Below, one piece after another: positions 28,480-36,360 of a DNA stretch of 39,129 nt. The notes under the pieces were generated by a model that did not search any database, was not told the DNA's origin, and worked only from the letters and a program-made list of their open reading frames with translations. The position numbers and the translations under genes were made by a program. The stretch is from an uncultured beta proteobacterium (lineage in GTDB: Bacteria; Pseudomonadota; Gammaproteobacteria; Burkholderiales; Burkholderiaceae_C), in the NCBI GenBank assembly GCA_903886275.1, contig CAISLN010000108.1, forward strand, positions 1 through 39,129, written 5' to 3'. Numbering within the stretch: the first letter of the stretch is position 1; every line of letters begins with the position of its first letter.

Positions 28480-29400
28480 TTGTCTATCTTTAAACGTATT
28501 CCCGGTCGTCGCTTTGTCATCGGTGTGCCGTTTGGCTGGCTGCTGCTGTTTTTTCTGCTGCCCTTTTTGATCCTGCTCTACATCAGCTTTGTGGACATGG
28601 GGGGCGATATACAACCCTTCAAGCCGATCTGGGACGCGCAGACCGGTGTGCTCAAGCTCAAGTACGAAAACTACAACTCGATCTTTCGCAACATTGACGA
28701 TGGGCTGCTGTTCCAGACCCTGTATGTGGAGGCCTATTTGCGCTCCGTCTGGTATGCCCTGTGCACGGCCTTTTTGTGCCTGTTCCTGGGTTATCCCTTT
28801 GCGTATTTCATAGCCCGTTCCAAGCCCAGCGTGCGCCCGGCCTTGCTGATGCTGGTGATGCTGCCGTTTTGGACCTCGTTCTTATTGCGGGTCTATGCCT
28901 GGAAGGGAATCTTGGCCGACCAGGGTGTGGTCAACCGCATCTTGATGGCCTTGGGGCTGACCGCCGAGCCGATACAGATGCTCTACACCGACATCTCCAT
29001 GCTCGTCGGCATGACCTATGTGTACCTGCCCTTTATGGTGCTGCCGCTTTATGCCAATTTGGTGAAGATGGATTTTCGCCTGTTGGAGGCCGCCCATGAC
29101 CTGGGTGCGAGTCCGTTTCACGCCTTCTGGTTGGTGACGGTCCCGCTGTCCAAGGCCGGCATCATTGCCGGTTTTATGCTGGTGTTTATTCCCTGTGTGG
29201 GCGAGTTCGTGATTCCCTCGCTGCTCGGTGGGCCGGAGAACATCATGATCGGGCGCGTGGTCTGGGATGAAATGTTTGCCAGCAACAACTGGCCGCGTGC
29301 CAGTGCATTGGCCGTGGCCATGATCGGGCTGATCATTGTGCCCCTGGCGATTTATTACCACTACACCGGCGACGCTGCGCCGACGGCCGAAAAGTCCTGA
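28480..29400 (+). CDS. potH: Polyamine ABC transporter permease PotH type
   Basis: A 306-residue inner-membrane permease of about six helices. The first helix follows the basic start MSIFKRIPGRRF. The EAA loop is EAAHDLGASPFHAFWLVTVP, which couples to PotG. The start is a TTG at 28480 preceded by GGAG 5 bp upstream; no ATG or GTG gives an equally good N-terminus. E. coli PotH has 317 residues. Confidence 0.9.
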   Translation: MSIFKRIPGRRFVIGVPFGWLLLFFLLPFLILLYISFVDMGGDIQPFKPIWDAQTGVLKLKYENYNSIFRNIDDGLLFQTLYVEAYLRSVWYALCTAFLCLFLGYPFAYFIARSKPSVRPALLMLVMLPFWTSFLLRVYAWKGILADQGVVNRILMALGLTAEPIQMLYTDISMLVGMTYVYLPFMVLPLYANLVKMDFRLLEAAHDLGASPFHAFWLVTVPLSKAGIIAGFMLVFIPCVGEFVIPSLLGGPENIMIGRVVWDEMFASNNWPRASALAVAMIGLIIVPLAIYYHYTGDAAPTAEKS

Positions 29401-29410
29401 AGGAGTTGCC

Positions 29411-30268
29411 ATGAGAATTTTTCTGGAAAAGCATTTCGGCAAGTTGTGGATGGCACTGGTCTATCTGTTCCTCTACATACCGCTGTTTTTCATGATGCTG
29501 TTTTCCTTCAATAGCACGCGCCAGGATGCGGCCTTTACCGGCTTCTCGCTGCGCTGGTACGAGGCCCTGGGCAAGGACGTGAAGATCGTCGAGGGCTTTT
29601 GGCTGTCGCTCAAGGTGGCGCTGGCCACCGGTGTGCTGTCTGCTGTTCTGGGCACCTTTGCTGCCTTTGTGCTGGTGCGCTACCGGCGCTTTTTGGGGCG
29701 CACCATTTTCTCGGGCATGGTGAATGCGCCCCTGGTGATGCCAGAGGTGGTGATTGGCCTGTCGCTGCTCTTGCTGATGGTGGGCATACAGAACGCCTTT
29801 GGCTGGCCCGAACGCGGCATGCTGACCATTGTGCTGGGCCACACCCTGCTGGGCATGGCCTACGCGATGGTGGTGATCCAGTCGCGTTTGATGGAGGTAA
29901 ACAAGTCGCTCGAAGAGGCGGCCATGGACCTGGGCGCGCGTCCCATTCAGGTGTTCTTCCTGGTGACGCTGCCCAATATTGCGCAGGCCATTTTGGCGGC
30001 CTTTTTGCTGTCGTTCACGCTGTCGTTTGACGATGTGGTGATCTCGGAATTTTTGTCCGGCCCGGGCGTGAGCACCCTGCCGCAGGTGATTTTTGGCTAT
30101 GCGCGCCGAGGCATCAACCCCACCATTTATGCCGCAGCCACGCTGCTGATCGTCACCGTTTCGGTGGTGATCGTGGCCTACAGCATCTGGGTGGCACGCC
30201 AGACGCGCCGACGCGAACGTGAAATTGCAGCCGCCATTCGCATGGAGACAGTGGCCCTGAACGGCTGA
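29411..30268 (+). CDS. potI: Polyamine ABC transporter permease PotI type
   Basis: A 285-residue permease that pairs with PotH. The EAA loop is EEAAMDLGARPIQVFFLV, and the SFDDVVISEFLSGPG segment is typical of PotI/PotC. ATG 29411 has AAGGAG at 29400-29405, overlapping the end of potH. The frame is open before it, but that part lies inside potH. The cytoplasmic C-terminal tail is rich in Arg. E. coli PotI has 281 residues. Confidence 0.92.
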   Translation: MRIFLEKHFGKLWMALVYLFLYIPLFFMMLFSFNSTRQDAAFTGFSLRWYEALGKDVKIVEGFWLSLKVALATGVLSAVLGTFAAFVLVRYRRFLGRTIFSGMVNAPLVMPEVVIGLSLLLLMVGIQNAFGWPERGMLTIVLGHTLLGMAYAMVVIQSRLMEVNKSLEEAAMDLGARPIQVFFLVTLPNIAQAILAAFLLSFTLSFDDVVISEFLSGPGVSTLPQVIFGYARRGINPTIYAAATLLIVTVSVVIVAYSIWVARQTRRREREIAAAIRMETVALNG

Positions 30269-30319
30269 ACCACATTCCCCGGGTCGCCTGGGCGGCCCTC
30301 AAACGCAAGGATTGGAAAC

Positions 30320-31792
30320 GTGATGGAAACAATGACATTCGACGGCCGCGCCCTGATCAACGGCAAGCGCGTGGGCGCCATAGACGGCCAGTTATTCGAC
30401 TGCATCTCGCCGGTCGATGGCCGCGTGTTGACGCAAGTTGCACGTTGTGGCGCGGCCGATGTCGATGCGGCAGTAAGCGCTGCACGCGCTGCGTTTGAGG
30501 ATAAGCGCTGGAGCGGCATGGCGCCCGCGCAGCGCAAGCGCGTGCTGATCCGCTTTGCTGACCTGATCCAACAGCATGGCGATGCCTTGGCCCTGACCGA
30601 GACCCTGGACATGGGCAAACCGGTGAAGTACGCGCGTGGCGTGGATGTCAACAGCGCGGCCAATTGCATACGCTGGTATGGCGAGGCGGTGGACAAGATT
30701 TATGACGAGATTGCGCCCACACCTTCGACCTCGTTGGCGCTGATTACGCGCGAACCGGTAGGCGTGGTGGGCGTCATCGTGCCCTGGAATTACCCCATGA
30801 TCATGGCCGCCTGGAAGATTGCACCGGCCCTGGCCAGCGGCAATTCGGTGGTGCTCAAGCCCAGTGAAAAGTCGCCGCTGACCGCCCTGCGATTGGCCGA
30901 TCTGGCGTTGGAGGCCGGCATTCCAGAGGGCGTATTCAATGTGGTCACCGGTTACGGCCCGGAGGCGGGTTCGCCCTTGGCCCTGCACATGGATGTGGAC
31001 TGCATTGCCTTTACCGGCTCCACCCGAGTGGGCAAGCAAATCCATGTGATGGCCGGGCAAAGCAATTTGAAGCGGGCCTGGACCGAGCTCGGCGGCAAGT
31101 CGCCCAACATTGTGTTTGCCGATTGCCCGAACCTGGATAAGGCCGTAGAGGCCGCCATTGGCAGCATCTTCTTCAACCAGGGCGAGAGCTGCAACGCGCC
31201 CTCGCGCCTGTTGGTGCAAGACAGCATCAAGGAGCGCTTCCTGGAGAAGGCCCTGGCGCTTGTGCCGGGCTATGCGCCGGCCAACCCGACCCTGCCGGGC
31301 ACGGTGATGGGCGCCATCGTGGACCAGGTCCAGATGCGGTCGGTGCTGGGCTATATCGCCAGCGGCAAGGCCGAGGGCGCCCGGTTGATTGCCGGTGGCG
31401 AGCAGGTGATGGTGGAGAGCGGCGGCTGCTATGTGCAGCCCACCATCTTTGACGGCGTGAAGCCGGATATGAAGATTTCGCGCGAAGAGATCTTTGGCCC
31501 GGTGCTTTCGGTGCTGTCCTTTAGCGATGCGGCCGAGGCGGTGCGCATGGCCAATGACAGCGTCTATGGGCTGCAGGCCGGTGTCTGGACCAGCGACCTC
31601 AACAAGGCCCATGGCGTGGCCCGCGCCCTGCGCGCAGGCACCGTGCATGTGAACCAGTACGACGAGGACGACATCACCGTACCCTTTGGCGGCTTCAAGC
31701 AAAGCGGCGTGGGGCGCGACAAGTCGCTGCATGCCTTTGACAAATACACCGAAACCAAGACCACCTGGATACGCATCGACAGCCCGGTGTGA
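30320..31792 (+). CDS. puuC: Gamma-glutamyl-gamma-aminobutyraldehyde dehydrogenase (ALDH family)
   Basis: A 490-residue NAD(P)-dependent aldehyde dehydrogenase. The nucleophile is Cys291 in NQGESCNAPSR, the general base Glu256 is in TELGGKSPN, and VPWNYPMIM marks the cofactor region. PuuC oxidises the gamma-glutamylated aldehyde to gamma-glutamyl-GABA and can also take 3-aminopropanal and 4-aminobutyraldehyde, so it could serve both the PuuB and SpuC branches. GTG 30320 is 8 bp from AAGGA; the adjacent ATG 30323 or ATG 30332 are equally possible starts. No dedicated succinate-semialdehyde dehydrogenase lies nearby, so this enzyme might also do that job. Confidence 0.9.
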   Translation: MMETMTFDGRALINGKRVGAIDGQLFDCISPVDGRVLTQVARCGAADVDAAVSAARAAFEDKRWSGMAPAQRKRVLIRFADLIQQHGDALALTETLDMGKPVKYARGVDVNSAANCIRWYGEAVDKIYDEIAPTPSTSLALITREPVGVVGVIVPWNYPMIMAAWKIAPALASGNSVVLKPSEKSPLTALRLADLALEAGIPEGVFNVVTGYGPEAGSPLALHMDVDCIAFTGSTRVGKQIHVMAGQSNLKRAWTELGGKSPNIVFADCPNLDKAVEAAIGSIFFNQGESCNAPSRLLVQDSIKERFLEKALALVPGYAPANPTLPGTVMGAIVDQVQMRSVLGYIASGKAEGARLIAGGEQVMVESGGCYVQPTIFDGVKPDMKISREEIFGPVLSVLSFSDAAEAVRMANDSVYGLQAGVWTSDLNKAHGVARALRAGTVHVNQYDEDDITVPFGGFKQSGVGRDKSLHAFDKYTETKTTWIRIDSPV

Positions 31793-31841
31793 ATGCCACG
31801 CTGATTGCCTCCCCTTACCCCCGACCCATGGAGAACTCCCT

Positions 31842-33152
31842 ATGAACGCACCCCTGCAACCTTCTGCCCTTGCTGCCAATGCCGGAACCAATGCCGGAAC
31901 CAATGCCGACTGGCATGCGCGCCGCCTGGCCGCCACCCCGCGCGGCGTGGCCGTGATGGGCGACTTCTTTATAGACCATGCCAAGAACGCCGAGTTCTGG
32001 GACATTGAGGGCCGGCGCTTTATCGACTTTGCCGGCGGCATTGCCGTGCTCAACACCGGTCATGTGCACCCCAAGGTGCAAGCCGCCATTGCTGCACAGT
32101 TGCAGCGCTTTACCCACAGCTGCTACCAGGTGGTGCCCTATGCCGAATATGTGTCGCTGGCCGAGCGCATCAACGCCATCGTGCCCATTGACGGACCGGC
32201 CAAGACCGCCTTTTTCTCGACCGGCGCCGAAGCGGTGGAAAACGCCATCAAGATTGCGCGCAGTTACACCAAGCGCAGCGGCGTGATTGCCTTTGGCGGC
32301 GCCTTCCATGGCCGCAGCATGTTTGCCGTGGCGCTGACCGGCAAGGTCCAGCCCTATAAGGCCGGCTTTGGCCCGTTCCCGCCCGAGATTTATCACGCGC
32401 CCTTTCCCTGCCATTGCGCCAGCCTCGATGAAACCAAACACGCCATCGAGCAGATTTTCAAATGCGATATTGAGCCCGCCCGCGTGGCTGCCATCATCTT
32501 TGAGCCGGTGCAGGGCGAGGGCGGCTTCAACCCGATACAGCCCGAGGCGGTGCAATGGCTGCGCGCCCTGTGCGACCAGCATGGCATTTTGCTGATTGCC
32601 GATGAAGTGCAGACCGGCTTTGCCCGCACCGGCAAGATGTTTGCCATGGAGCATTACGGCGTATCGCCCGACCTGGTCACCATGGCCAAGAGCATGGCCG
32701 GTGGCACCACGCTGTCGGCCGTGTCGGGCCGCTCCGAGGTGATGGACGCGCCCAACCCCGGTGGTCTGGGTGGCACCTATGCCGGCAACCCGCTGGCAGT
32801 TGCTGCGGCACACGCCGTGCTCGATGTGATGGCCGAAGAAAAACTCTGCGCGCGCGCCGCCCAATTGGGTGCTGTGCTCAAGGCGCGGCTGCAACTGGCC
32901 AAGAGCAAGAACCCCTGCATGGGCGACATCCGTGCCCTCGGTGCCATGGTGGCCTGCGAGTGGGTGAACCCGCAGACCGGCGCGCCGGATGCCGATCTGA
33001 CCAAGCAGGTGCAGCAGGCCGCCTTGAAGAAGGGCTTGTTGCTGCTGACCTGCGGCGTCTACGGCAATGTGATCCGCTTCCTGTTTCCCCTCACCATTGA
33101 AGACAGCGTGTTTGAAGAAGCGCTGCAAATTCTCGACCAAGTCTTTGCCTGA
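31842..33152 (+). CDS. gabT: 4-aminobutyrate aminotransferase
   Basis: A 436-residue class III PLP transaminase that moves the GABA amino group to 2-oxoglutarate, giving succinate semialdehyde. The PLP lysine is Lys283 in VTMAKSMAGG; FSTGAEAVENA, FEPVQGEGGF and IADEVQTGFARTG are typical of GabT. The ATG has GGAG (31830-31833). The N-terminus carries a small 12-bp tandem duplication (AATGCCGGAACC, around 31879) giving NAGTNAGT, absent from the conserved core. It is followed after 6 bp by a second ligase gene. Confidence 0.92.
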   Translation: MNAPLQPSALAANAGTNAGTNADWHARRLAATPRGVAVMGDFFIDHAKNAEFWDIEGRRFIDFAGGIAVLNTGHVHPKVQAAIAAQLQRFTHSCYQVVPYAEYVSLAERINAIVPIDGPAKTAFFSTGAEAVENAIKIARSYTKRSGVIAFGGAFHGRSMFAVALTGKVQPYKAGFGPFPPEIYHAPFPCHCASLDETKHAIEQIFKCDIEPARVAAIIFEPVQGEGGFNPIQPEAVQWLRALCDQHGILLIADEVQTGFARTGKMFAMEHYGVSPDLVTMAKSMAGGTTLSAVSGRSEVMDAPNPGGLGGTYAGNPLAVAAAHAVLDVMAEEKLCARAAQLGAVLKARLQLAKSKNPCMGDIRALGAMVACEWVNPQTGAPDADLTKQVQQAALKKGLLLLTCGVYGNVIRFLFPLTIEDSVFEEALQILDQVFA

Positions 33153-33158
33153 TTGCCT

Positions 33159-34490
33159 ATGAACCGCTACCAGCCCACCATCGAGCGCCTGAAGTCACAA
33201 GGCATTCATTCCGTGTTGACCCAGTTTTGTGACCTGCACGGTGTTGCCAAGGGCAAGCTGGTTCCAATAGAAAACCTCAAAGAATGGGTGGAGCAGGGCG
33301 CCGGCTTTGCCGGCCCCAGCATCGCGGGTACGGGCCTACCACGCTTCGGCGCGCGCAGCGAGTATTACGGAAGGGTGAACGTGGATTCCCTGCGCGCCCT
33401 GCCATTTATGCCCGGTGTGGCCCATGCGGTATGCGACGGTTTTGCCGGCGGCGAGGCATTGGATACCTGCTCGCGCCAGTTGCTGAAGTCGGTGTTGAAG
33501 AAGATCGAAGACCGTGGCTGGACGCTGTGGGTGGGCATTGAGCCGGAGTTCTTCTTGCTCAAAAAAGGCCATGGCGGGCAGTGGCAGGTGGCCGATGCAC
33601 AGGACCAACTCGACAAGCCGTCCTATGACCTGAAGGCCATACACCGCAACGCCGCTTTTCTTGAGGAGATGCGCAGCACGCTGACCGAACTGGGTTTTGA
33701 GCTGCAGCAGATTGACCATGAGGATGCCTGCGGTCAGTACGAGATCAATTACAAGTTCGACGACGCATTGGCCGCCGGTGACCGCTACATGCTGTTCAAG
33801 ATGACGGCGCATGTCGTTGCCGAAAAACACGGCATGGTGTTTAGCTGCATGCCCAAGCCGGTGGCCAGCGCGCCCGGCAGTGGGCTGCACTTTCACCTGA
33901 GCATCACCGATTCAGAGGGCAGGGCGATTTTTTCGGATGCAGCCGGCGCCTTAGGCTTGAGTGCGCAGGGCCACCAGTTTGCGGCCGGCCTGCTGCACCA
34001 TGCCGACGCCCTCAGCGCCCTGTGCGCGCCCACCGTCAACAGCTACAAGCGCCTGGCCAGCAGCAACAGCGCGTCCGGCACCACCTGGTCGCCGGTCTGG
34101 AAGGCCTATGGCGACAACAACCGCAGCTGTGTGGTTCGCACGGTGGCGGGCCGCATTGAGTGGCGATTGCCAGACCCTTCTTGCAATGTGTACGCGGCCC
34201 TTGCAGGCACCTTGGCGGCGGGTCTTGACGGGATGGACCGGGCCATGGTGCCACCTGCGCCCTGCGATGAAGACCTGTACGAGCGCCGGGCGTCTGGCGC
34301 TGCCATGCCGGCACGCTTGCCGCGTAGCCTGGAAGAAGCGGTGACCGCGCTGGAGGCCAACAGGGCCTTGTGCGATGCGGTGGGCGCCGCCTTTTGCGCA
34401 GAGTTCATCCGCTTGAAGCGTGCCGAGTGGGACGCCTTCAGCCTGCAGGTCAGCGACTGGGAGTTGCGCCGCTACGCCGACGCGTTCTGA
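33159..34490 (+). CDS. Type III glutamine-synthetase-like ligase (GlnT/GmaS class), probable gamma-glutamylamine synthetase
   Basis: A 443-residue glutamine-synthetase-fold protein clearly different from the PuuA-type ligase upstream. It begins VLTQFCDLHGVAKGKLVP, has the family motif GIEPEFFLL and the substrate motif GSGLHFHLS (His244, His246). These resemble the 'type III' GlnT group that includes gamma-glutamylmethylamide synthetase (GmaS). It probably adds glutamate to an amine, but which one is unknown: methylamine, ethanolamine, a longer polyamine or ammonia are all possible. The start is ATG 33159, 6 bp after gabT, without a strong ribosome-binding site, so coupling to gabT is likely. 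A TTG 6 bp earlier is less likely. It closes the island. Confidence 0.85.
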   Translation: MNRYQPTIERLKSQGIHSVLTQFCDLHGVAKGKLVPIENLKEWVEQGAGFAGPSIAGTGLPRFGARSEYYGRVNVDSLRALPFMPGVAHAVCDGFAGGEALDTCSRQLLKSVLKKIEDRGWTLWVGIEPEFFLLKKGHGGQWQVADAQDQLDKPSYDLKAIHRNAAFLEEMRSTLTELGFELQQIDHEDACGQYEINYKFDDALAAGDRYMLFKMTAHVVAEKHGMVFSCMPKPVASAPGSGLHFHLSITDSEGRAIFSDAAGALGLSAQGHQFAAGLLHHADALSALCAPTVNSYKRLASSNSASGTTWSPVWKAYGDNNRSCVVRTVAGRIEWRLPDPSCNVYAALAGTLAAGLDGMDRAMVPPAPCDEDLYERRASGAAMPARLPRSLEEAVTALEANRALCDAVGAAFCAEFIRLKRAEWDAFSLQVSDWELRRYADAF

Positions 34491-34705
34491 GGGTGCGCGG
34501 GCAACTGTAGGCACAAGCATGGTGCGACCTTTGCGCACCCTTGCTCTCTGGTTTGGGGCTTGCCCCATGGGGTGATGGTGCTGTTTTTTATGCTGTGTTG
34601 CAGCATTTCGCAATATGAAATAGTGGGGTGTGAGAATGAGCCTGCAGATTCCACGGAGCGGTTTCTAAATTTCGAATTGCGAAATGAATGATGCAAGTCT
34701 TTGAT

Positions 34706-34734
34706 TTGATTGAAAAAAAATTCAATCTTATATA
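34706..34734 (+). promoter_or_regulatory. Likely sigma-70 promoter of aceA
   Basis: TTGATT (34706-34711) and TATATA (34729-34734) are 17 bp apart, an optimal spacing. A perfect inverted repeat GATTGAA-A6-TTCAATC (34708-34727) fills the spacer region. The -10 lies within the first of two identical palindromes. Confidence 0.65.
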
Positions 34735-34737
34735 AGA
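34726..34737. promoter_or_regulatory. aceA operator copy 1
   Basis: TCTTATATAAGA is a perfect 12-bp palindrome that covers the predicted -10. A protein bound here would block RNA polymerase, so repression is the likely mode. The palindrome form resembles sites bound by dimeric winged-helix regulators (for example the GntR class), but the regulator is not in this window. Confidence 0.75.
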
Positions 34738-34754
34738 CATAAGATTCTCTGTAG

Positions 34755-34766
34755 TCTTATATAAGA
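34755..34766. promoter_or_regulatory. aceA operator copy 2
   Basis: A second, identical TCTTATATAAGA lies 29 bp downstream of the first, centre to centre, just after the likely transcription start. The flanks agree as well (both are followed by C). Two identical sites nearly three helical turns apart suggest cooperative binding. Confidence 0.75.
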
Positions 34767-34840
34767 CTTAGAATTCACCCATCGGCACCGGAATTGCATA
34801 GCAAAACCAGCCAACCATTTACCAACTAAGGAGTGTCACC

Positions 34841-36160
34841 ATGCCGCAATCCCTGAACGAACAACTCAGCCGCGAACAGCAAATCGCCGCCCTGGAAAAA
34901 GACTGGGCCACCAACCCCCGCTGGAAGGGCATCAAACGCGGTTACACGGCCGCTGATGTGGTCCGCCTGCGCGGTTCTTTCCAGGTGGAATACACCCTGG
35001 CCCGCCGCGGCGCTGAAAAGCTGTGGGACCTGCTCCACACCGAAGACTATGTGAACTGCCTGGGCGCCCTGACCGGTGGCCAAGCCATGCAGCAGGTCAA
35101 AGCCGGCGTGAAGGCCATCTACCTGTCGGGCTGGCAAGTCGCCGCCGACAACAACGAATATTCCGCCATGTACCCGGACCAGTCCCTGTACCCCGTGGAC
35201 TCGGTGCCAAAGGTGGTCGAACGCATCAACAACTCGTTTAGCCGCGCCGATGAAATCCAGTGGTCCAAGGGCGTTGGCCCAGGCGACGCCGGCTACATCG
35301 ACTACCACGCTCCCATCGTTGCCGATGCCGAAGCCGGTTTCGGTGGTGTGCTCAATGCGTATGAACTGATGAAGGCCATGATCCGCTCCGGCGCTGGTGG
35401 CGTGCACTTTGAAGACCAACTTGCTTCCGTGAAGAAGTGCGGTCACATGGGTGGCAAGGTGTTGGTCCCCACCACCGAAGCCTGCCAAAAGCTGATCGCT
35501 GCCCGTATGGCTGCCGACGTGTACGGCGTGCCCACCCTGGTGATTGCCCGTACCGATGCCGAAGCCGCCGATCTGTTGACCAGCGACTACGATGCCAATG
35601 ACCAGCCTTTCCTGACCGGTGAGCGCACGGCCGAAGGCTTTTACAAGACCAAGAAGGGCATGGACCAAGCGATCTCCCGCGCCGTGGCCTACGCCGAGTA
35701 CGCTGACCTGGTGTGGTGCGAAACCGGTACGCCCGACCTGGCATTCGCCAAGAAGTTTGCCGATGCCGTGCACGCCAAGCACCCCGGCAAGATGCTGGCC
35801 TACAACTGCTCGCCTTCTTTCAACTGGAAGAAGAACCTAGACGACGCGACCATTGCCAAGTTCCAAAAAGAACTCGGCGCCATGGGTTACAAGTACCAGT
35901 TCATCACGCTGGCCGGCATCCACAACATGTGGTACCACATGTTCGACTTGGCACAAGACTACGTGAAGCGCGGCATGACCGCCTACGTGGAAAAGGTGCA
36001 AGAGCCCGAATTCGCAGCCCGCGAACGGGGTTACAGCTTTGTGTCGCACCAGCAGGAAGTGGGCACCGGTTACTTCGACGAAGTGACCACCGTGATCCAG
36101 GGCGGCAAGTCCAGCGTGACGGCCCTGACCGGTTCTACCGAAGAAGAGCAGTTCCACTAA
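34841..36160 (+). CDS. aceA: Isocitrate lyase
   Basis: A 439-residue glyoxylate-shunt enzyme that splits isocitrate into succinate and glyoxylate, allowing growth on acetate or fatty acids. The catalytic KKCGHMGGK motif has Cys200; WKGIKRGYT near the start, [19 protein letters not shown] and [13 protein letters not shown] are typical of the bacterial enzyme. The ATG is 7 bp from AAGGAG. The gene stands alone, with its own promoter, two operator palindromes and a terminator. Malate synthase is not in the window. Confidence 0.96.
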   Translation: MPQSLNEQLSREQQIAALEKDWATNPRWKGIKRGYTAADVVRLRGSFQVEYTLARRGAEKLWDLLHTEDYVNCLGALTGGQAMQQVKAGVKAIYLSGWQVAADNNEYSAMYPDQSLYPVDSVPKVVERINNSFSRADEIQWSKGVGPGDAGYIDYHAPIVADAEAGFGGVLNAYELMKAMIRSGAGGVHFEDQLASVKKCGHMGGKVLVPTTEACQKLIAARMAADVYGVPTLVIARTDAEAADLLTSDYDANDQPFLTGERTAEGFYKTKKGMDQAISRAVAYAEYADLVWCETGTPDLAFAKKFADAVHAKHPGKMLAYNCSPSFNWKKNLDDATIAKFQKELGAMGYKYQFITLAGIHNMWYHMFDLAQDYVKRGMTAYVEKVQEPEFAARERGYSFVSHQQEVGTGYFDEVTTVIQGGKSSVTALTGSTEEEQFH

Positions 36161-36182
36161 GCATTGCTTGAGCTGAACTGAG

Positions 36183-36213
36183 GCCGGGCTTTCGAAAGGA
36201 AGCCCGGCTTTTT
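36183..36213 (+). terminator. Intrinsic terminator of aceA
   Basis: GCCGGGCTT (36183-36191) pairs perfectly with AAGCCCGGC (36200-36208) around an 8-nt loop, followed by five T residues. It begins 22 bp after the aceA stop. Confidence 0.92.
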
Positions 36214-36227
36214 GCCGCCTACGGCCG

Positions 36228-36252
36228 GCGCAAGGGCGAGTACTCCTTGCGC
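36228..36252 (+). repeat. Hairpin upstream of the thrS leader
   Basis: GCGCAAGG (36228-36235) and CCTTGCGC (36245-36252) form a perfect 8-bp stem with a 9-nt loop. It directly precedes a -10-like TAAAAT (36263-36268), so it is probably a DNA-level element near the thrS promoter unless transcription starts earlier. Confidence 0.45.
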
Positions 36253-36300
36253 GGACTGCGGTTAAAATCCCGCATCAACTTTCACAAGAGCGAGAAAGAC

Positions 36301-36360
36301 ATGAAGCGCGGAACGTACCGCGCTTTTTGTTTTTTCAGAACCCTTCGACATACACCATGA
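36301..36360 (+). CDS. Possible thrS leader peptide (19 codons)
   Basis: ATG 36301 opens a 19-codon frame ([19 protein letters not shown]) whose TGA overlaps the thrS ATG as ATGA. Three of its 19 codons are Thr (ACG, ACC, ACA), one in the hairpin arm and two after it. A purine-rich GAGAAAGA sits before the ATG. The nested terminator hairpin makes a translation-controlled attenuator plausible, but three scattered Thr codons are few compared with classical leader peptides. Without conservation data it may be chance. Confidence 0.35.
   Translation: MKRGTYRAFCFFRTLRHTP
36304..36335 (+). terminator. Terminator-like attenuator hairpin in the thrS leader
   Basis: AAGCGCGG (36304-36311) and CCGCGCTT (36318-36325) form a perfect 8-bp stem with a 6-nt loop, followed by TTTTTGTTTTTT. 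It looks like a full intrinsic terminator but sits only 21 bp before the thrS start codon and downstream of a likely promoter (TAAAAT at 36263-36268). Unless it is bypassed, thrS and infC would not be expressed from that promoter, so it probably regulates them. Confidence 0.75.

Larger units (their letters stand above)
34491..34840. other. Intergenic region between the polyamine island and aceA
   Basis: About 350 bp with no gene that I can support. The left part has a 9-bp inverted repeat AGGGTGCGC/GCGCACCCT (34490-34498 and 34533-34541) starting at the stop codon of the preceding gene, possibly a Rho-type or weak terminator, and short GC palindromes around 34555-34572. The right part becomes markedly AT-rich and carries the aceA promoter and operators. 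AAGGAG at 34828-34833 is the aceA ribosome-binding site. Confidence 0.55.

Noticed and set aside
30392..33140. Two long leftward open frames opposite puuC and gabT
   Set aside because: Composition is typical of antisense shadows and the forward proteins have all catalytic residues.
33153..33158. TTG start for the second ligase gene
   Set aside because: It adds only two residues, directly abuts the gabT stop and has no ribosome-binding site advantage over ATG 33159.
34708..34727. FNR box in the aceA promoter (TTGATTGAA...TTCAATC)
   Set aside because: The inverted repeat has a 6-bp A-rich centre and does not fit TTGAT-N4-ATCAA.
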